DNA of 64,000 bases from contig DSCS01000018.1 in NCBI GenBank assembly GCA_011048995.1, forward strand, positions 62,001 to 126,000, given 5' to 3'. Both the position numbers and the translations under genes were made by a program. How positions within the stretch are numbered: position 1 is the first letter of the stretch; every line of letters starts with the position of its first letter. The notes under the pieces were generated by a model. That model did no database searches. It had not been told where the DNA came from and saw nothing but the letters and a program-made list of their open reading frames with translations. The DNA comes from Bacillota bacterium. Its GTDB lineage: Bacteria > Macinerneyibacteriota > Macinerneyibacteria > Macinerneyibacteriales > DSCS01. Positions 1 to 9,543 of this stretch are shown in pieces.

Positions 1-1
1 A

Positions 2-514
2 GTGAATATGAAAAAAATAAGGCAAAATAATTATGTGATCATCGCCGCGGCTTTTTTTGCCGCTCTGGTGATCGATATTGTGAGTAAAGAATGGATTTCA
101 GCCCGCATGGGCCTTCATCAGTCGTTTTCTGTTCTGGGAGAATTTTTCCGCCTGACCTATTTGAAGAATTCAGGGATCGCTTTCGGGATCTTTCAGGGTT
201 TCTCTTCATTGCTGCTTTTTGTTTCTCTCATTGTGGTGGTGACGTTGATCTTTGCATTCAGGGGAATCACCCGGCAAAAACCTGTGGTCTTGGCAGCCTA
301 CGGGTTGATTTTAGGCGGGGCCATCGGCAATATTCTGGACAGGATCCGCTTTAACAGTGTCCGGGACTTTTTGGATTTCGGAATCAATGCCAAAACCCGT
401 TGGCCTGTTTTCAACGCCGCGGACTCTTTCATCTTCATCGGGATTTTACTCATTATTCTCTTTTATAAAGAATATAAGGATAAACCGCAGAAAGGGGTAA
501 CCTATGGGGATTGA
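2..514 (+). CDS. lspA: Lipoprotein signal peptidase (signal peptidase II)
   Basis: 170 aa, four hydrophobic segments, motifs KNSGIAFGIF, GGAIGNILDRI and FNAADSF typical of LspA; start could be GTG at 2 or ATG at 8. Confidence 0.93.
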   Translation: MNMKKIRQNNYVIIAAAFFAALVIDIVSKEWISARMGLHQSFSVLGEFFRLTYLKNSGIAFGIFQGFSSLLLFVSLIVVVTLIFAFRGITRQKPVVLAAYGLILGGAIGNILDRIRFNSVRDFLDFGINAKTRWPVFNAADSFIFIGILLIILFYKEYKDKPQKGVTYGD

Positions 515-1427
515 TTTTAAAGGAAGATCCTTTATTTCTCTGAGTGACATGAATAAAGAGGAGATTCTTTATCTCATGGAAAAGTCCGGTGAAGTCAAAG
601 CAGGAAAACACAAAGGCCTGTTAAGCGGGAAAACCGTTGCTACCCTTTTCTTCGAACCTTCAACACGGACACGACTCTCTTTTGAATCGGCTGTTCTTCA
701 GCAGGGGGGGCAGATCTTCGGTTTTTCTTCCTCAGCCTCTTCATCCACACAAAAAGGGGAATCATTGACCGACACCATAAAAACCGTAACGGGGTATTGT
801 GACGCCATCGTCATGCGCCATAAGATCGAAGGGGCCGCGCGCAGAGCCTCCCAAGTGGCCGATGTCCCGATTATCAATGCCGGAGACGGAGCGAATCAGC
901 ATCCCACACAGACATTTTTAGATATTTTCACGATGATGGAGAAAAAAGGCTCCATAGACGGTAAAACGATCGGCCTGATGGGGGATTTAAAATACGGGCG
1001 GACGACACATTCTCTGCTGGTGGCGCTTTCGTTTTTTGATGTACGCCTCGCCTTTATTTCCCCCCAGGAATTGAAAATGCCTGAGCATTATACTGACTTT
1101 TTGAAAACGAAAGGAATTGAATTTATGGAATGGGATGTCCTGGATGAGAAAGCCGGGGATCTTGATTTTCTCTATTGTACACGGATTCAGAAAGAGCGTT
1201 TTTTTGACCCTATGGAGTATGAGCGGGTGAAGGGTTCCTATATTTTGGATAAGGAGAGTATTCAGCTCTTGGGGGATTCGACTTATATTATGCATCCTCT
1301 GCCTCGTGTGGATGAGATCGCAGAAGAAATCGATGAAGATGAGCGGGCCATCTATTTTGAACAGGCCCATAACGGTGTTCCTGTACGCCAGGCTCTTTTG
1401 GGGTTGGCTTTAGGGACGATCCGGTAA
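504..1427 (+). CDS. pyrB: Aspartate carbamoyltransferase catalytic subunit
   Basis: FFEPSTRTRLSFESA carbamoyl-phosphate motif, HPTQTFLDIFT, MHPLPRVDEI. Confidence 0.97.
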   Translation: MGIDFKGRSFISLSDMNKEEILYLMEKSGEVKAGKHKGLLSGKTVATLFFEPSTRTRLSFESAVLQQGGQIFGFSSSASSSTQKGESLTDTIKTVTGYCDAIVMRHKIEGAARRASQVADVPIINAGDGANQHPTQTFLDIFTMMEKKGSIDGKTIGLMGDLKYGRTTHSLLVALSFFDVRLAFISPQELKMPEHYTDFLKTKGIEFMEWDVLDEKAGDLDFLYCTRIQKERFFDPMEYERVKGSYILDKESIQLLGDSTYIMHPLPRVDEIAEEIDEDERAIYFEQAHNGVPVRQALLGLALGTIR

Positions 1428-1438
1428 AGGAGGGGGAC

Positions 1439-1909
1439 ATGAGCGGAGATAGAAGTTACCGTGTCTTTAAGATTGAAGAGGGAACTGTTATTGATCATAT
1501 TCCGTCTCCTTTAGGACTTTTAGTTTTGGACATTTTAGGACAGGTGAGTGAAGGGATCATTTCCATCGGATTGAATTTCGACTCACGCCGGACAGGGAAA
1601 AAGGATTTGATCAAATATGAGCATAAAGTCATAAAAAAGGAAGAGACCGACAAGATCGCTTTAGTCGCTCCCCAAGCGACAATCAATATTATCAAAGGGG
1701 GAACAGTCGTCGAAAAACGTTCCATCGATGTTCCCGACACCATTGAGGGTTTTTTGACATGTATGAACCCTAATTGCATTACAAACCTGGAAAAAGTCAA
1801 AACATCTTTTGATGTTGTGGAAAAGGAAAAAGTCAAAGTCAAATGCCGCTATTGTGAACGCGTATGGGAAGTCAAACCCAATATGATTGAAAAGGACGGC
1901 CGCTCATGA
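1439..1909 (+). CDS. pyrI: Aspartate carbamoyltransferase regulatory subunit
   Basis: Follows pyrB; GTVIDHI N-terminus and C-terminal Zn motif CMNPNC...CRYC. Confidence 0.95.
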   Translation: MSGDRSYRVFKIEEGTVIDHIPSPLGLLVLDILGQVSEGIISIGLNFDSRRTGKKDLIKYEHKVIKKEETDKIALVAPQATINIIKGGTVVEKRSIDVPDTIEGFLTCMNPNCITNLEKVKTSFDVVEKEKVKVKCRYCERVWEVKPNMIEKDGRS

Positions 1910-2334
1910 GTGAAGAAACCATTTATTCCCAATTGGAGTTGGCGTTCCGTCGTTTTTATATCAAGCTTTTCCGTTACGGACGCGGAGAGCTGGCCAAATT
2001 CGGCATTTCGGACTCTCAGTTCAATATCATTGTCACGGTCTATTTTCAGGGTCCTCAAAGCCTGAAGGATTTGTGTGAACGTCTTGTCCTGGCCCCCAGC
2101 ACTATTTCCGAAATGATCGTCCGCATGGAAGAATCGGGATTAGTCATTAAACGCAAAGATGAACAGGATAAGCGAAAAATTCTCATTGACCTCACACAAG
2201 AAAGTGAAAAAATAGTAATCTCGGTTATCAGGGCTCGTGTCCGTTATGTGGAAGAGTTAAGCCGGGGTATTGATAAAAAAGAATTGGAAAAACTCCGGGA
2301 TACCTTGGGTCTGCTGCTTGAATGTCACGATTAA
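1906..2334 (+). CDS. MarR-family transcriptional regulator
   Basis: 142 aa winged-helix pattern: QFNIIVTVYFQGPQSLKDLCERLVLAPSTISEMIVRMEESGLVIKRKDEQDKRKILIDLT; 4-nt overlap with pyrI. Confidence 0.85.
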   Translation: MSEETIYSQLELAFRRFYIKLFRYGRGELAKFGISDSQFNIIVTVYFQGPQSLKDLCERLVLAPSTISEMIVRMEESGLVIKRKDEQDKRKILIDLTQESEKIVISVIRARVRYVEELSRGIDKKELEKLRDTLGLLLECHD

Positions 2335-3338
2335 TCACGGATGACCATTCCCTCCTTCCTTTTAAACTTTCCGGAGCTGCCCGGTCAGCAGCCGCGATAT
2401 ACCCGTTCAAAACGACCGAATACTATCTTGGTCTTGTCCGCCATTTAAATATGAGCGACCCTGTTTTTTTACAGCTTGCACCGGACGGACGGGAGATTGA
2501 GGACAACCATTCGCCGGACCCATTTTGTGAAGAAGAAAAGACAAAGGCTCCCCGGCTGATTCACCGTTATCCTCAACGGGCTGTGTTTTTGGCTAATAAC
2601 AGCTGCGCCTCGCATTGTCGTCATTGTATGCGGAAACGCCGCTGGACAGAAGCGCCCTCTGTGGCTTCTGTGGAAGAGGTCAAAGAGGCCGCCCGGTATT
2701 GTCAAGAAAAACAAATCGAAGATATTATTATCTCCGGTGGAGATCCTTTTCTGCTCCCGGGAGCGTATTTGGATGAAATTGTGGCTCGTTTCCGTGAGGT
2801 CCCGTCTTTGAAAATCATCAGGATCGGGACGCGGCTTCCCGTAGTCGATCCCGAACGCGTAAAGCGGAATATGCTGAATAAACTCAGGAAAAGGGGACCG
2901 CTTTATCTGATGCTTCACTACAATCACCCTCAGGAATGGTCCCCCCTGGGAGATGAACTTCTGGATGACATGCGCCGCATGGGATTTCTTCTTATGAATC
3001 AAAGTGTCCTTTTAAAAGGGGTGAATGACAGCGAAGAAACGCTCTATCATCTTTTCATGGGGCTTCTGCAAAGAGGTGTCAAACCTTACTATCTGCATCA
3101 ATGCGACCTGGTCCGCGGTGTGACCCACTTTTGGGTGGAACTGACCCGGAGTGTGGATTTGCTTCGCAATCTCCAAGGCCATATTTCAGGGTTAGCTTTG
3201 CCCTATTTGGCAATAGACCTGCCCGGCGGATTAGGGAAAGTCCTCTTGGGCCCCTCCCATCGGCTCCAGAAATCCGGCAGCCGGTATAAACTCCGAACCT
3301 TTCGCGGGAAAGACGTGTTCTATGGAAAAGAAGAATGA
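2322..3338 (+). CDS. KamA/EpmB-like radical SAM aminomutase
   Basis: CASHCRHCMRKR (CxxxCxxC) cluster motif, SGGDPFLLP, HQCDLVRGVTHF, PLP-lysine-type PGGLGK motif. Confidence 0.88.
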   Translation: MSRLITDDHSLLPFKLSGAARSAAAIYPFKTTEYYLGLVRHLNMSDPVFLQLAPDGREIEDNHSPDPFCEEEKTKAPRLIHRYPQRAVFLANNSCASHCRHCMRKRRWTEAPSVASVEEVKEAARYCQEKQIEDIIISGGDPFLLPGAYLDEIVARFREVPSLKIIRIGTRLPVVDPERVKRNMLNKLRKRGPLYLMLHYNHPQEWSPLGDELLDDMRRMGFLLMNQSVLLKGVNDSEETLYHLFMGLLQRGVKPYYLHQCDLVRGVTHFWVELTRSVDLLRNLQGHISGLALPYLAIDLPGGLGKVLLGPSHRLQKSGSRYKLRTFRGKDVFYGKEE

Positions 3339-3894
3339 AAAGTCTTTTTTGCGTCACGATATTTTGATGCGCCGCAGGCAGATGACACCGGAAGAATGGC
3401 GGGGAAAAAGCAGCACGATTGTGGAAAAGATCCTGCAGATCAAAAGAATTTTAGAGTTTGAGACCTACCATGTTTATTTTCCTATCAACAACGAAGTGGA
3501 TATCCGAACACTTATCGAAATTCTTTGGAAGCAAAAGAAAAGAGTAGTCATGCCCCGCACTCTCTTCGAAGAAAAGGCTTTGGCTCATTATCAGGTCAAA
3601 TCATTTGAAGACCTGGAATCCACATCCTTTCATATGCAAGAGCCGCGGACAGATCTGTCGCTGTATGAGGGCACTGTCGATCTTATTATTGTCCCGGGGG
3701 TCGCTTATGACAAAAGGGGAAACCGCATGGGATACGGCGGCGGTTTCTACGACAGGTTTCTTTCTCAAAAGAAAGCATTGACGCTTGCACCGGCTTTTGA
3801 TTATCAAATGACCGAATCTCTGCCTGTCGAAAAACATGATACGCCGGTCAAAAGCATTATCACCGAAACGGCCGCCTACGGTCTTTTCTCTTGA
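3322..3894 (+). CDS. 5-formyltetrahydrofolate cyclo-ligase family protein
   Basis: VPGVAYDKRGNRMGYGGGFYDRFL signature. Confidence 0.92.
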   Translation: MEKKNEKSFLRHDILMRRRQMTPEEWRGKSSTIVEKILQIKRILEFETYHVYFPINNEVDIRTLIEILWKQKKRVVMPRTLFEEKALAHYQVKSFEDLESTSFHMQEPRTDLSLYEGTVDLIIVPGVAYDKRGNRMGYGGGFYDRFLSQKKALTLAPAFDYQMTESLPVEKHDTPVKSIITETAAYGLFS

Positions 3895-3919
3895 CATTTT
3901 AGCCTTTTAAATGTATAAC
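3891..3919 (+). promoter_or_regulatory. Promoter of the thioesterase-birA operon, overlapping the upstream stop codon
   Basis: TTGACA (3891-3896), 17-nt spacer, TATAAC (3914-3919). Confidence 0.75.
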
Positions 3920-3952
3920 AAAGTTAGATTGAGATAATTTAAAGGATGACCT

Positions 3953-4351
3953 ATGGAATCAAAATGCCTTTATCGTGTGATTTACGGTGATACGGATCAG
4001 ATGGGCGTGATGTATCATGCCAATTATTTTCGTTTGTTTGAGATCGGGCGCAATGAGTATTTCAGAAAAAGAGGAGTCCTTTACCGGGAGATGGAGGCAA
4101 AGGGGATTTTCCTTCCTGTAAATGAAGCCTGTTGCCATTATAAAGAAGGGGCTCGTTATGATGACCTGTTGGAGATCCACTGTCATGTGAAAAAAAGGAC
4201 ACGCTCTTCACTTCTGTTTGAATACCATCTCAAAAGAAATGATGCGCTTCTGGCGGAAGGCTATACCCGGCATGCTTTTGTCAACAGGGAAGGACGTGTG
4301 ATCCGGCTGGCGCCTGAAGACTATGCTCTTTTTTTCAAGGAAGAAAAATGA
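3953..4351 (+). CDS. YbgC/4HBT-family acyl-CoA thioesterase
   Basis: YGDTDQMGVMYHANYFRLFEIGRNEYFR hotdog thioesterase signature. Confidence 0.92.
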   Translation: MESKCLYRVIYGDTDQMGVMYHANYFRLFEIGRNEYFRKRGVLYREMEAKGIFLPVNEACCHYKEGARYDDLLEIHCHVKKRTRSSLLFEYHLKRNDALLAEGYTRHAFVNREGRVIRLAPEDYALFFKEEK

Positions 4352-5037
4352 TCGTGCTTGAGGTGGAAAGCCTCCCTTCGACCAATCAAAGCGCTAAAGA
4401 GTGGCTTTTGGAGAATGGAACCGGGCAATTGCCTCTTTTTATCCGCGCTGATGAGCAGACGGCCGGCCGCGGCCGTCGGGGGAGAGTGTGGGCCTCTGAA
4501 AAAGGCGGGCTTTATATGACGGCTGCATTCAGCTGTTCTACCCGGCAGGAGGCCTTGCTTTTTCCGTTGAAATGCGCTGTACAGGCTCATCAAAGCCTGA
4601 TGGCTAAGGGCATCAGAGGGCTGGCTTTAAAATGGCCCAATGATATCTATAAGGAAGAGAAGAAATTAGGCGGTATTCTGAGCCGTTTTATGAGAATCAG
4701 TGGAAGCGGAGTTGTCCTTGTGGGAATCGGAGTCAATGTGGATAATGAAAATGTGCCTTCTGAAGCAGTGACGCTGCGGCAGGCAGGCCTGCCTGAGCCC
4801 ATCGGGGCAGCCTCTTTGTTTCAGGAATGGACTCTTCTTTTTCAAAGCTTTATGAGCCGCCGCGAAGTCGTATCTTCTCTGAATCAATGGCTTTGGCATA
4901 AGGGGAAGATGGCGATGATCAAGACCCCCTCGGGAAATGTGAGGGGATTGATAAAAGGTGTCAACGCTGACCTCTCGTTGTCCATAGAAACAGACCGTGG
5001 AGAGCCACGGACCCTTCTCTTAGGAGAGATTTTGTAA
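4348..5037 (+). CDS. birA: Biotin--[acetyl-CoA-carboxylase] ligase, without the N-terminal HTH
   Basis: STNQSAKEW, TAGRGRRGRVWAS, LKWPNDIY, KKLGGIL, VGIGVNV motifs. Confidence 0.93.
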   Translation: MIVLEVESLPSTNQSAKEWLLENGTGQLPLFIRADEQTAGRGRRGRVWASEKGGLYMTAAFSCSTRQEALLFPLKCAVQAHQSLMAKGIRGLALKWPNDIYKEEKKLGGILSRFMRISGSGVVLVGIGVNVDNENVPSEAVTLRQAGLPEPIGAASLFQEWTLLFQSFMSRREVVSSLNQWLWHKGKMAMIKTPSGNVRGLIKGVNADLSLSIETDRGEPRTLLLGEIL

Positions 5038-5046
5038 AGGAGCGTC

Positions 5047-5478
5047 ATGAAACTTTCAAAAAGTATGGAAGACTATCTGGAAGCTGTCTATGTCATTGCC
5101 AAAAACAAAAAGGTCGTCCGTGTTAAAGATGTCGGAGCCTTTTTAAAGGTACGCAATCCCTCTGTCATCAAAGCCATGAGGGGGTTGGAAGATAACGGGC
5201 TTGTTCGCCATGAGCATTATGGCTATATCGAATTGACTCCGGCAGGCAAAGAATACGCCCAAAGCGTTTATGAGCGCCATGTGTTGATTATGAGTTTTTT
5301 TACAAAGATCTTAAAAGTCCCGTTGAATATTGCTGAAGAAGACGCCTGCATTATCGAGCATTACCTTCATAAAGTGACAATGAGCCGTCTGCGTCATTTT
5401 ATGAAGTATATTGTGGAAGAGACTGATTTTTCTTCAGAGCAATTTGAGCGTTATTACGAGGAAGGGCAGTTCGAATAA
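5047..5478 (+). CDS. DtxR/MntR-family metal-dependent transcriptional regulator
   Basis: SKSMEDYLEAVYVIAKN..VRVKDVGAFLKVRNPSVIKAMRGLEDNGLV; H/E-rich metal-binding C-terminal half. Confidence 0.88.
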   Translation: MKLSKSMEDYLEAVYVIAKNKKVVRVKDVGAFLKVRNPSVIKAMRGLEDNGLVRHEHYGYIELTPAGKEYAQSVYERHVLIMSFFTKILKVPLNIAEEDACIIEHYLHKVTMSRLRHFMKYIVEETDFSSEQFERYYEEGQFE

Positions 5479-5533
5479 AAAAATGCAGAGTGTGTTTTAA
5501 AACCTTGCCGAAACGCTGTGGGGAGCGTATATT

Positions 5534-6187
5534 GTGCTCATGAAGTTTTTTGTTGTGACTATTGACGGCCCTGCCGGAGCCGGGAAAAGCACAGTGGCTC
5601 GTCATGTGGCCGAAGCCCTGAAAATCTGTTATCTGGATACCGGAGCCATGTACCGAAGTGTAGGGATATTGGCAGTGTCTCAAAAAAAAGACCCTGTGGA
5701 TGTGGCCCGGACCATGGATTTCAAGATCATTTATTCCGAAGACGGAGAAAAGCGGATTATGGTCAACGGGCGTGATATGACGGCATTAATACGTACTCCT
5801 GAAGCCGACAAAGAAGTCTCCAAGGTCGCTGCGATCAAGGAGGTGCGGAGGCATTTGATTAAAAAACAGCGCTCTTTTGCCCAAGGGCAAAGCTTGGTTC
5901 TGGAGGGGCGGGATACAGGGAGCGTCGTCTTTCCGGAAGCTTCTTATAAATTTTATTTAGATGCGTCTGTGGAGGAGCGGGCCCGTCGCCGTTATGAACA
6001 GCTGGCTCAAAAGACCACGCCTCCAACCCTGGATGAGATCCAAAAAGATATTATCCGCAGAGACAATGCCGATAAAAAACGTCCCTGGGGAGCCCTCACC
6101 ATCCCTGAAAATGCCGTCGTGATTGATACGACAAATCTGTCTTTGGAGGAGGTCGTCGCAGAGATTCTCTCTCATATTGAAGAATGA
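5534..6187 (+). CDS. cmk: Cytidylate kinase (ATG at 5540 also possible)
   Basis: TIDGPAGAGKSTVARHVA, YLDTGAMYRSV, GRDTGSVVFP. Confidence 0.95.
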   Translation: MLMKFFVVTIDGPAGAGKSTVARHVAEALKICYLDTGAMYRSVGILAVSQKKDPVDVARTMDFKIIYSEDGEKRIMVNGRDMTALIRTPEADKEVSKVAAIKEVRRHLIKKQRSFAQGQSLVLEGRDTGSVVFPEASYKFYLDASVEERARRRYEQLAQKTTPPTLDEIQKDIIRRDNADKKRPWGALTIPENAVVIDTTNLSLEEVVAEILSHIEE

Positions 6188-6801
6188 TATCGAAACACGT
6201 TGTCACTTTTACCCAAAACCTGGCCCGTCTTATTCTCATCCCTTTTTTCTTTATTGTTTTCCGTATGAAACTCGCCTATACCCGCCCCCGGTGGAGACAA
6301 GGCCCTGTCATTGTTGCCTCTAATCATAGGACTGTTTATGACCCGCCGATGATCGGGGTCCTCTCCTTTCAGACCTTTTATTATATGGCGAAGAAAGAGC
6401 TTTTTAAAAACCCTCTGGCTGCAGCTATCTTAAAAGCTGTGGGGTCTTTCCCGGTGAACAGGGCTGTCTTTGATATGAAAAGCCTTACGGCCATGCAGCA
6501 GATACTGAAAAATAAAGGATGCGTCTTTCTCTTCCCAGAGGGGACACGCAGCCGGGACGATGATGTCCGCCCGGGAAAGCCGGGAATCGGATTCCTTCTG
6601 GACAGCACAGGATATCCTCCGGTTGTCCCGGTTCGCCTCTGGACAGAAAAGAGAAAAGGCAAACGGAGAAGCTTCAGGATCCTTTATGGGGGTGCCTTTT
6701 GCATCAATAAAAACCATTTTCAGAAGTTAGACGAGAAAGAGCGTTATAAAGCTTTGGGCAGGGCCGTCACAGATGTGATAGGGGCAATGACGTGGAAATA
6801 A
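6184..6801 (+). CDS. plsC: 1-acyl-sn-glycerol-3-phosphate acyltransferase
   Basis: Acyltransferase motifs variant NHRTVYDPP and FPEGTRSRD; 4-nt overlap with cmk. Confidence 0.88.
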   Translation: MISKHVVTFTQNLARLILIPFFFIVFRMKLAYTRPRWRQGPVIVASNHRTVYDPPMIGVLSFQTFYYMAKKELFKNPLAAAILKAVGSFPVNRAVFDMKSLTAMQQILKNKGCVFLFPEGTRSRDDDVRPGKPGIGFLLDSTGYPPVVPVRLWTEKRKGKRRSFRILYGGAFCINKNHFQKLDEKERYKALGRAVTDVIGAMTWK

Positions 6802-7625
6802 AGGTCTCTCCCTTCGCCGGCTTTTGTTACGGGGTCCAGCGTGCCGTGGACATGGCTTGCAAAGCGGCTTCCCAAGGGCCTCTTTACAGCCTCGGGCCTT
6901 TGATCCATAACCCGCTTGTTGTAGCGGAGTTAGAAAAGAAGGGTATCAAAGTTGTCTCCTCTTTGGATGAGATTCCCGATGGAGAGGCTGTTCTTTTCAG
7001 GGCACACGGTGTAGAAAAAGAAAAAGAAGAAAAAGCCCGGATGCGGGGGATAAAGGTCATTGACACTACCTGTCCTTTTGTGAAAAATGCTCAGGAAAAA
7101 GCGGAGTTGCTCTATAAGGAAGGGTATCAAGTCATTATTTTTGGAGAAAAAGAGCATCCGGAAGTCCGCTCGATTCTCTCTTATACGGATAAAAGTGCGT
7201 TTATTATGAGCCATGCGGATGAAATAGGACAAAGCGAACTGCAGAAAGCGGGTGTGGTATCACAGACGACGAGGAACAGAGAAGCTTTTTCATCTTTCTG
7301 TGCCGAGATTGTCAGCAGCAGTGTCGAAAGCCGCATCTATAATACCATATGCCTGGCGACCAAAGAGCGCCAGGAAGATGCCCGGCGCTTAGCCGGAGAA
7401 ACTGATTTCATGATCGTTGTCGGGGGAAGGAACAGCGCCAATACGAGGAAACTTTTTGAGATCGTCAGCGCTGTCAAACCTGCTGTCCTCGTGGAATCAG
7501 CTGATGAACTTAGAGTTGACGAACTCACAAACTATGATACAATCGGGATAACTGCGGGAGCTTCAACCCCTGATACTACTATCAGAGAGCTGATTGTCCT
7601 GCTAAAAACTTATTTTGGGGGGTAA
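6792..7625 (+). CDS. ispH: 4-hydroxy-3-methylbut-2-enyl diphosphate reductase
   Basis: FCYGVQRAV, GPLIHNP, RAHGVEK, DTTCPFV, TAGASTPD motifs; GTG start. Confidence 0.96.
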   Translation: MEIKVSPFAGFCYGVQRAVDMACKAASQGPLYSLGPLIHNPLVVAELEKKGIKVVSSLDEIPDGEAVLFRAHGVEKEKEEKARMRGIKVIDTTCPFVKNAQEKAELLYKEGYQVIIFGEKEHPEVRSILSYTDKSAFIMSHADEIGQSELQKAGVVSQTTRNREAFSSFCAEIVSSSVESRIYNTICLATKERQEDARRLAGETDFMIVVGGRNSANTRKLFEIVSAVKPAVLVESADELRVDELTNYDTIGITAGASTPDTTIRELIVLLKTYFGG

Positions 7626-7631
7626 AACACT

Positions 7632-9479
7632 ATGTTGGAAGAAAACAAAAAACATGAAGAACTTGAGCATGATGAAATGACCATGGAGGAGCTGTACGCG
7701 GCTTCCTTCAAAGATCTCAGGCCCGGATCCGTCGTGGACGGCGTCGTCGTTAAGATCATGGGGAATGAGGTCTTGGTGGATATCGGCTATAAAGCCGAAG
7801 GCATCATATCCCTGAATGAATTCCACAATTCAGACGAACTTCAGGAAGGGGACAATGTCCGGGTTCTTCTCGAATCGACAGATGATCAGGAAGGCCTGGT
7901 CAAATTGTCAAAAATCAAGGCTGATTATATTGAAGCCTGGGGTATTCTGGAAGATAAATATCATAAGGATATGGTTATCTCCGGGGCCATCAAAAAACGT
8001 GTCAAAGGCGGATTCATCGTCAATATCGGTGTCCCGGCCTTTCTGCCGGCATCTCAGCTGGATGTCAAACTTGTCAAAGACCTGGATGCTTTCGTGGGCG
8101 AGAAGATCGACGTAAAGATCTTAAAGATGAACAAAAAAAGACGTAATATTGTTGTCTCCCGCCGGGTTATCCTGGAAGAGAGCCTGAAAAAGGTCAAAGA
8201 GGAGTTGGACAACAAAATCCATGCCGGAGCGATTTTGCCCGGTCGTGTTAAGAATATCACAAATTTCGGCGCCTTTATTGATTTAGGCGGGATTGACGGC
8301 CTGCTTCATATGAATGATATTACATGGAAAAAGATCAATCATCCCAGTGATGTCCTGTCTGTAGGCGAAGATGTCAATGTCAAGGTCCTGGACTATGATG
8401 AGAAGAACAATCGCATTTCCCTCAGTTTAAAAGATATGGAAAAAAATCCCTGGGATATTCTGGAAGAGAAATTCAAAGACGGCGATGTCGTCGAAGGAAC
8501 GGTTGTGTCCATCGTGGAATACGGAGCATTTGTCGAGATCGTTCCCGGTGTCGAGGGGCTTGTTCATATTTCAGAGATGTCCTGGGAAAAGAACATCAAG
8601 ACTCCGGCCCAGATCATTAATGAAGGGGATAAGATCGAAGTCATGATTTTGAAAATGGATGTTGAAAATCATAAAGTCTCATTGGGCATCAAACAGGTAG
8701 ACGGCGATCCCTGGGAAAAGATCAGAGATGACTTCAATGAAGGGGATATTGTCGAAGGGGAGATCAAAAACATCACCGATTTCGGCGCCTTTATTGAAAT
8801 TACTCCCGGGATCGAAGGGTTGCTTCACGTTTCCGATATCTCATGGGAGCGTGTTGAAAAACCCCAGGATGTTTTGAATGTCGGGGATACTGTAAAAGTC
8901 ATGATATTGAAAATCAACGAAGATGAGCGTAAAGTCGCCCTGGGTATCAAGCAGACACTGCCCAATCCCTGGGATGAGATGATGAGCGGCTTTAAAGTCG
9001 GCGATGTGGTGACGGTCACTGTTTCCAAGATCACTAAAAATAATGCGATCTGCAAAATGGAGAACGGTGTCGAAGGTTTCCTGGCCATCTCTCAATTGGA
9101 CACCAAACACGTGGAAAAGATCGAAGATGTCGTGAATATCGGTGATGAGATGGAAGTCAAAATCATTAAGATCCAGAAAAACGAAAGAAAAATCGACTTC
9201 AGCATCAAAGCCTTAAAACAGGATACGGAAAAACAGATCCTGGATGAGATCAAAGGCGAATCAGGAAACCATGACAAGGTCAGCTTGAAAGATGTCATTG
9301 AGCAGGACGTTGTCGACAACTTGGCTTCTGAACCTGAAGAAAAAGAAAAAAAGAAGACAACAAAAGCCAAAACAACAAAGGCCAAGACAACAAAGAAAAA
9401 AGAAGAAAAAGCTGTTGAAGCCTCTGAAGAACCGGACACCGCTGTGGCTGACACAGAAGAACCGGCTGACGAGACCTGA
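7632..9479 (+). CDS. rpsA: 30S ribosomal protein S1
   Basis: Tandem S1/OB repeats (GxxxNITDFGAFIEI..GIEGLLHVSDISW) and a Lys/Thr-rich C-terminal tail. Confidence 0.96.
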   Translation: MLEENKKHEELEHDEMTMEELYAASFKDLRPGSVVDGVVVKIMGNEVLVDIGYKAEGIISLNEFHNSDELQEGDNVRVLLESTDDQEGLVKLSKIKADYIEAWGILEDKYHKDMVISGAIKKRVKGGFIVNIGVPAFLPASQLDVKLVKDLDAFVGEKIDVKILKMNKKRRNIVVSRRVILEESLKKVKEELDNKIHAGAILPGRVKNITNFGAFIDLGGIDGLLHMNDITWKKINHPSDVLSVGEDVNVKVLDYDEKNNRISLSLKDMEKNPWDILEEKFKDGDVVEGTVVSIVEYGAFVEIVPGVEGLVHISEMSWEKNIKTPAQIINEGDKIEVMILKMDVENHKVSLGIKQVDGDPWEKIRDDFNEGDIVEGEIKNITDFGAFIEITPGIEGLLHVSDISWERVEKPQDVLNVGDTVKVMILKINEDERKVALGIKQTLPNPWDEMMSGFKVGDVVTVTVSKITKNNAICKMENGVEGFLAISQLDTKHVEKIEDVVNIGDEMEVKIIKIQKNERKIDFSIKALKQDTEKQILDEIKGESGNHDKVSLKDVIEQDVVDNLASEPEEKEKKKTTKAKTTKAKTTKKKEEKAVEASEEPDTAVADTEEPADET

Positions 9480-9506
9480 TCAGGGGTTTAAAAGAGATGA
9501 GCAACA

Positions 9507-9539
9507 GGGGGAAGACAGTGAACGACTTCCCCCTTTTTT
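9507..9539 (+). terminator. Rho-independent terminator after rpsA
   Basis: GGGGGAAG (9507-9514) / CTTCCCCC (9526-9533) followed by T6. Confidence 0.8.
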
Positions 9540-9543
9540 ATTT

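Noticed and set aside
4776-4800. GGCAGGCAGGCCTGCCTG palindrome
   Set aside because: Inside birA coding sequence; GC-rich chance palindrome with no T-run or regulatory context.
9350-9420. Short direct repeats ACAACAAAGGCCAAG
   Set aside because: Encode the KTTKAKTTKAKTT tail of ribosomal protein S1; no CRISPR-like spacing or spacer diversity.
9292-9543. Lys-rich N-terminal extension of the endonuclease III ORF
   Set aside because: It is the alternate frame of the rpsA tail and passes through the rpsA terminator; true nth start is ATG 9544.
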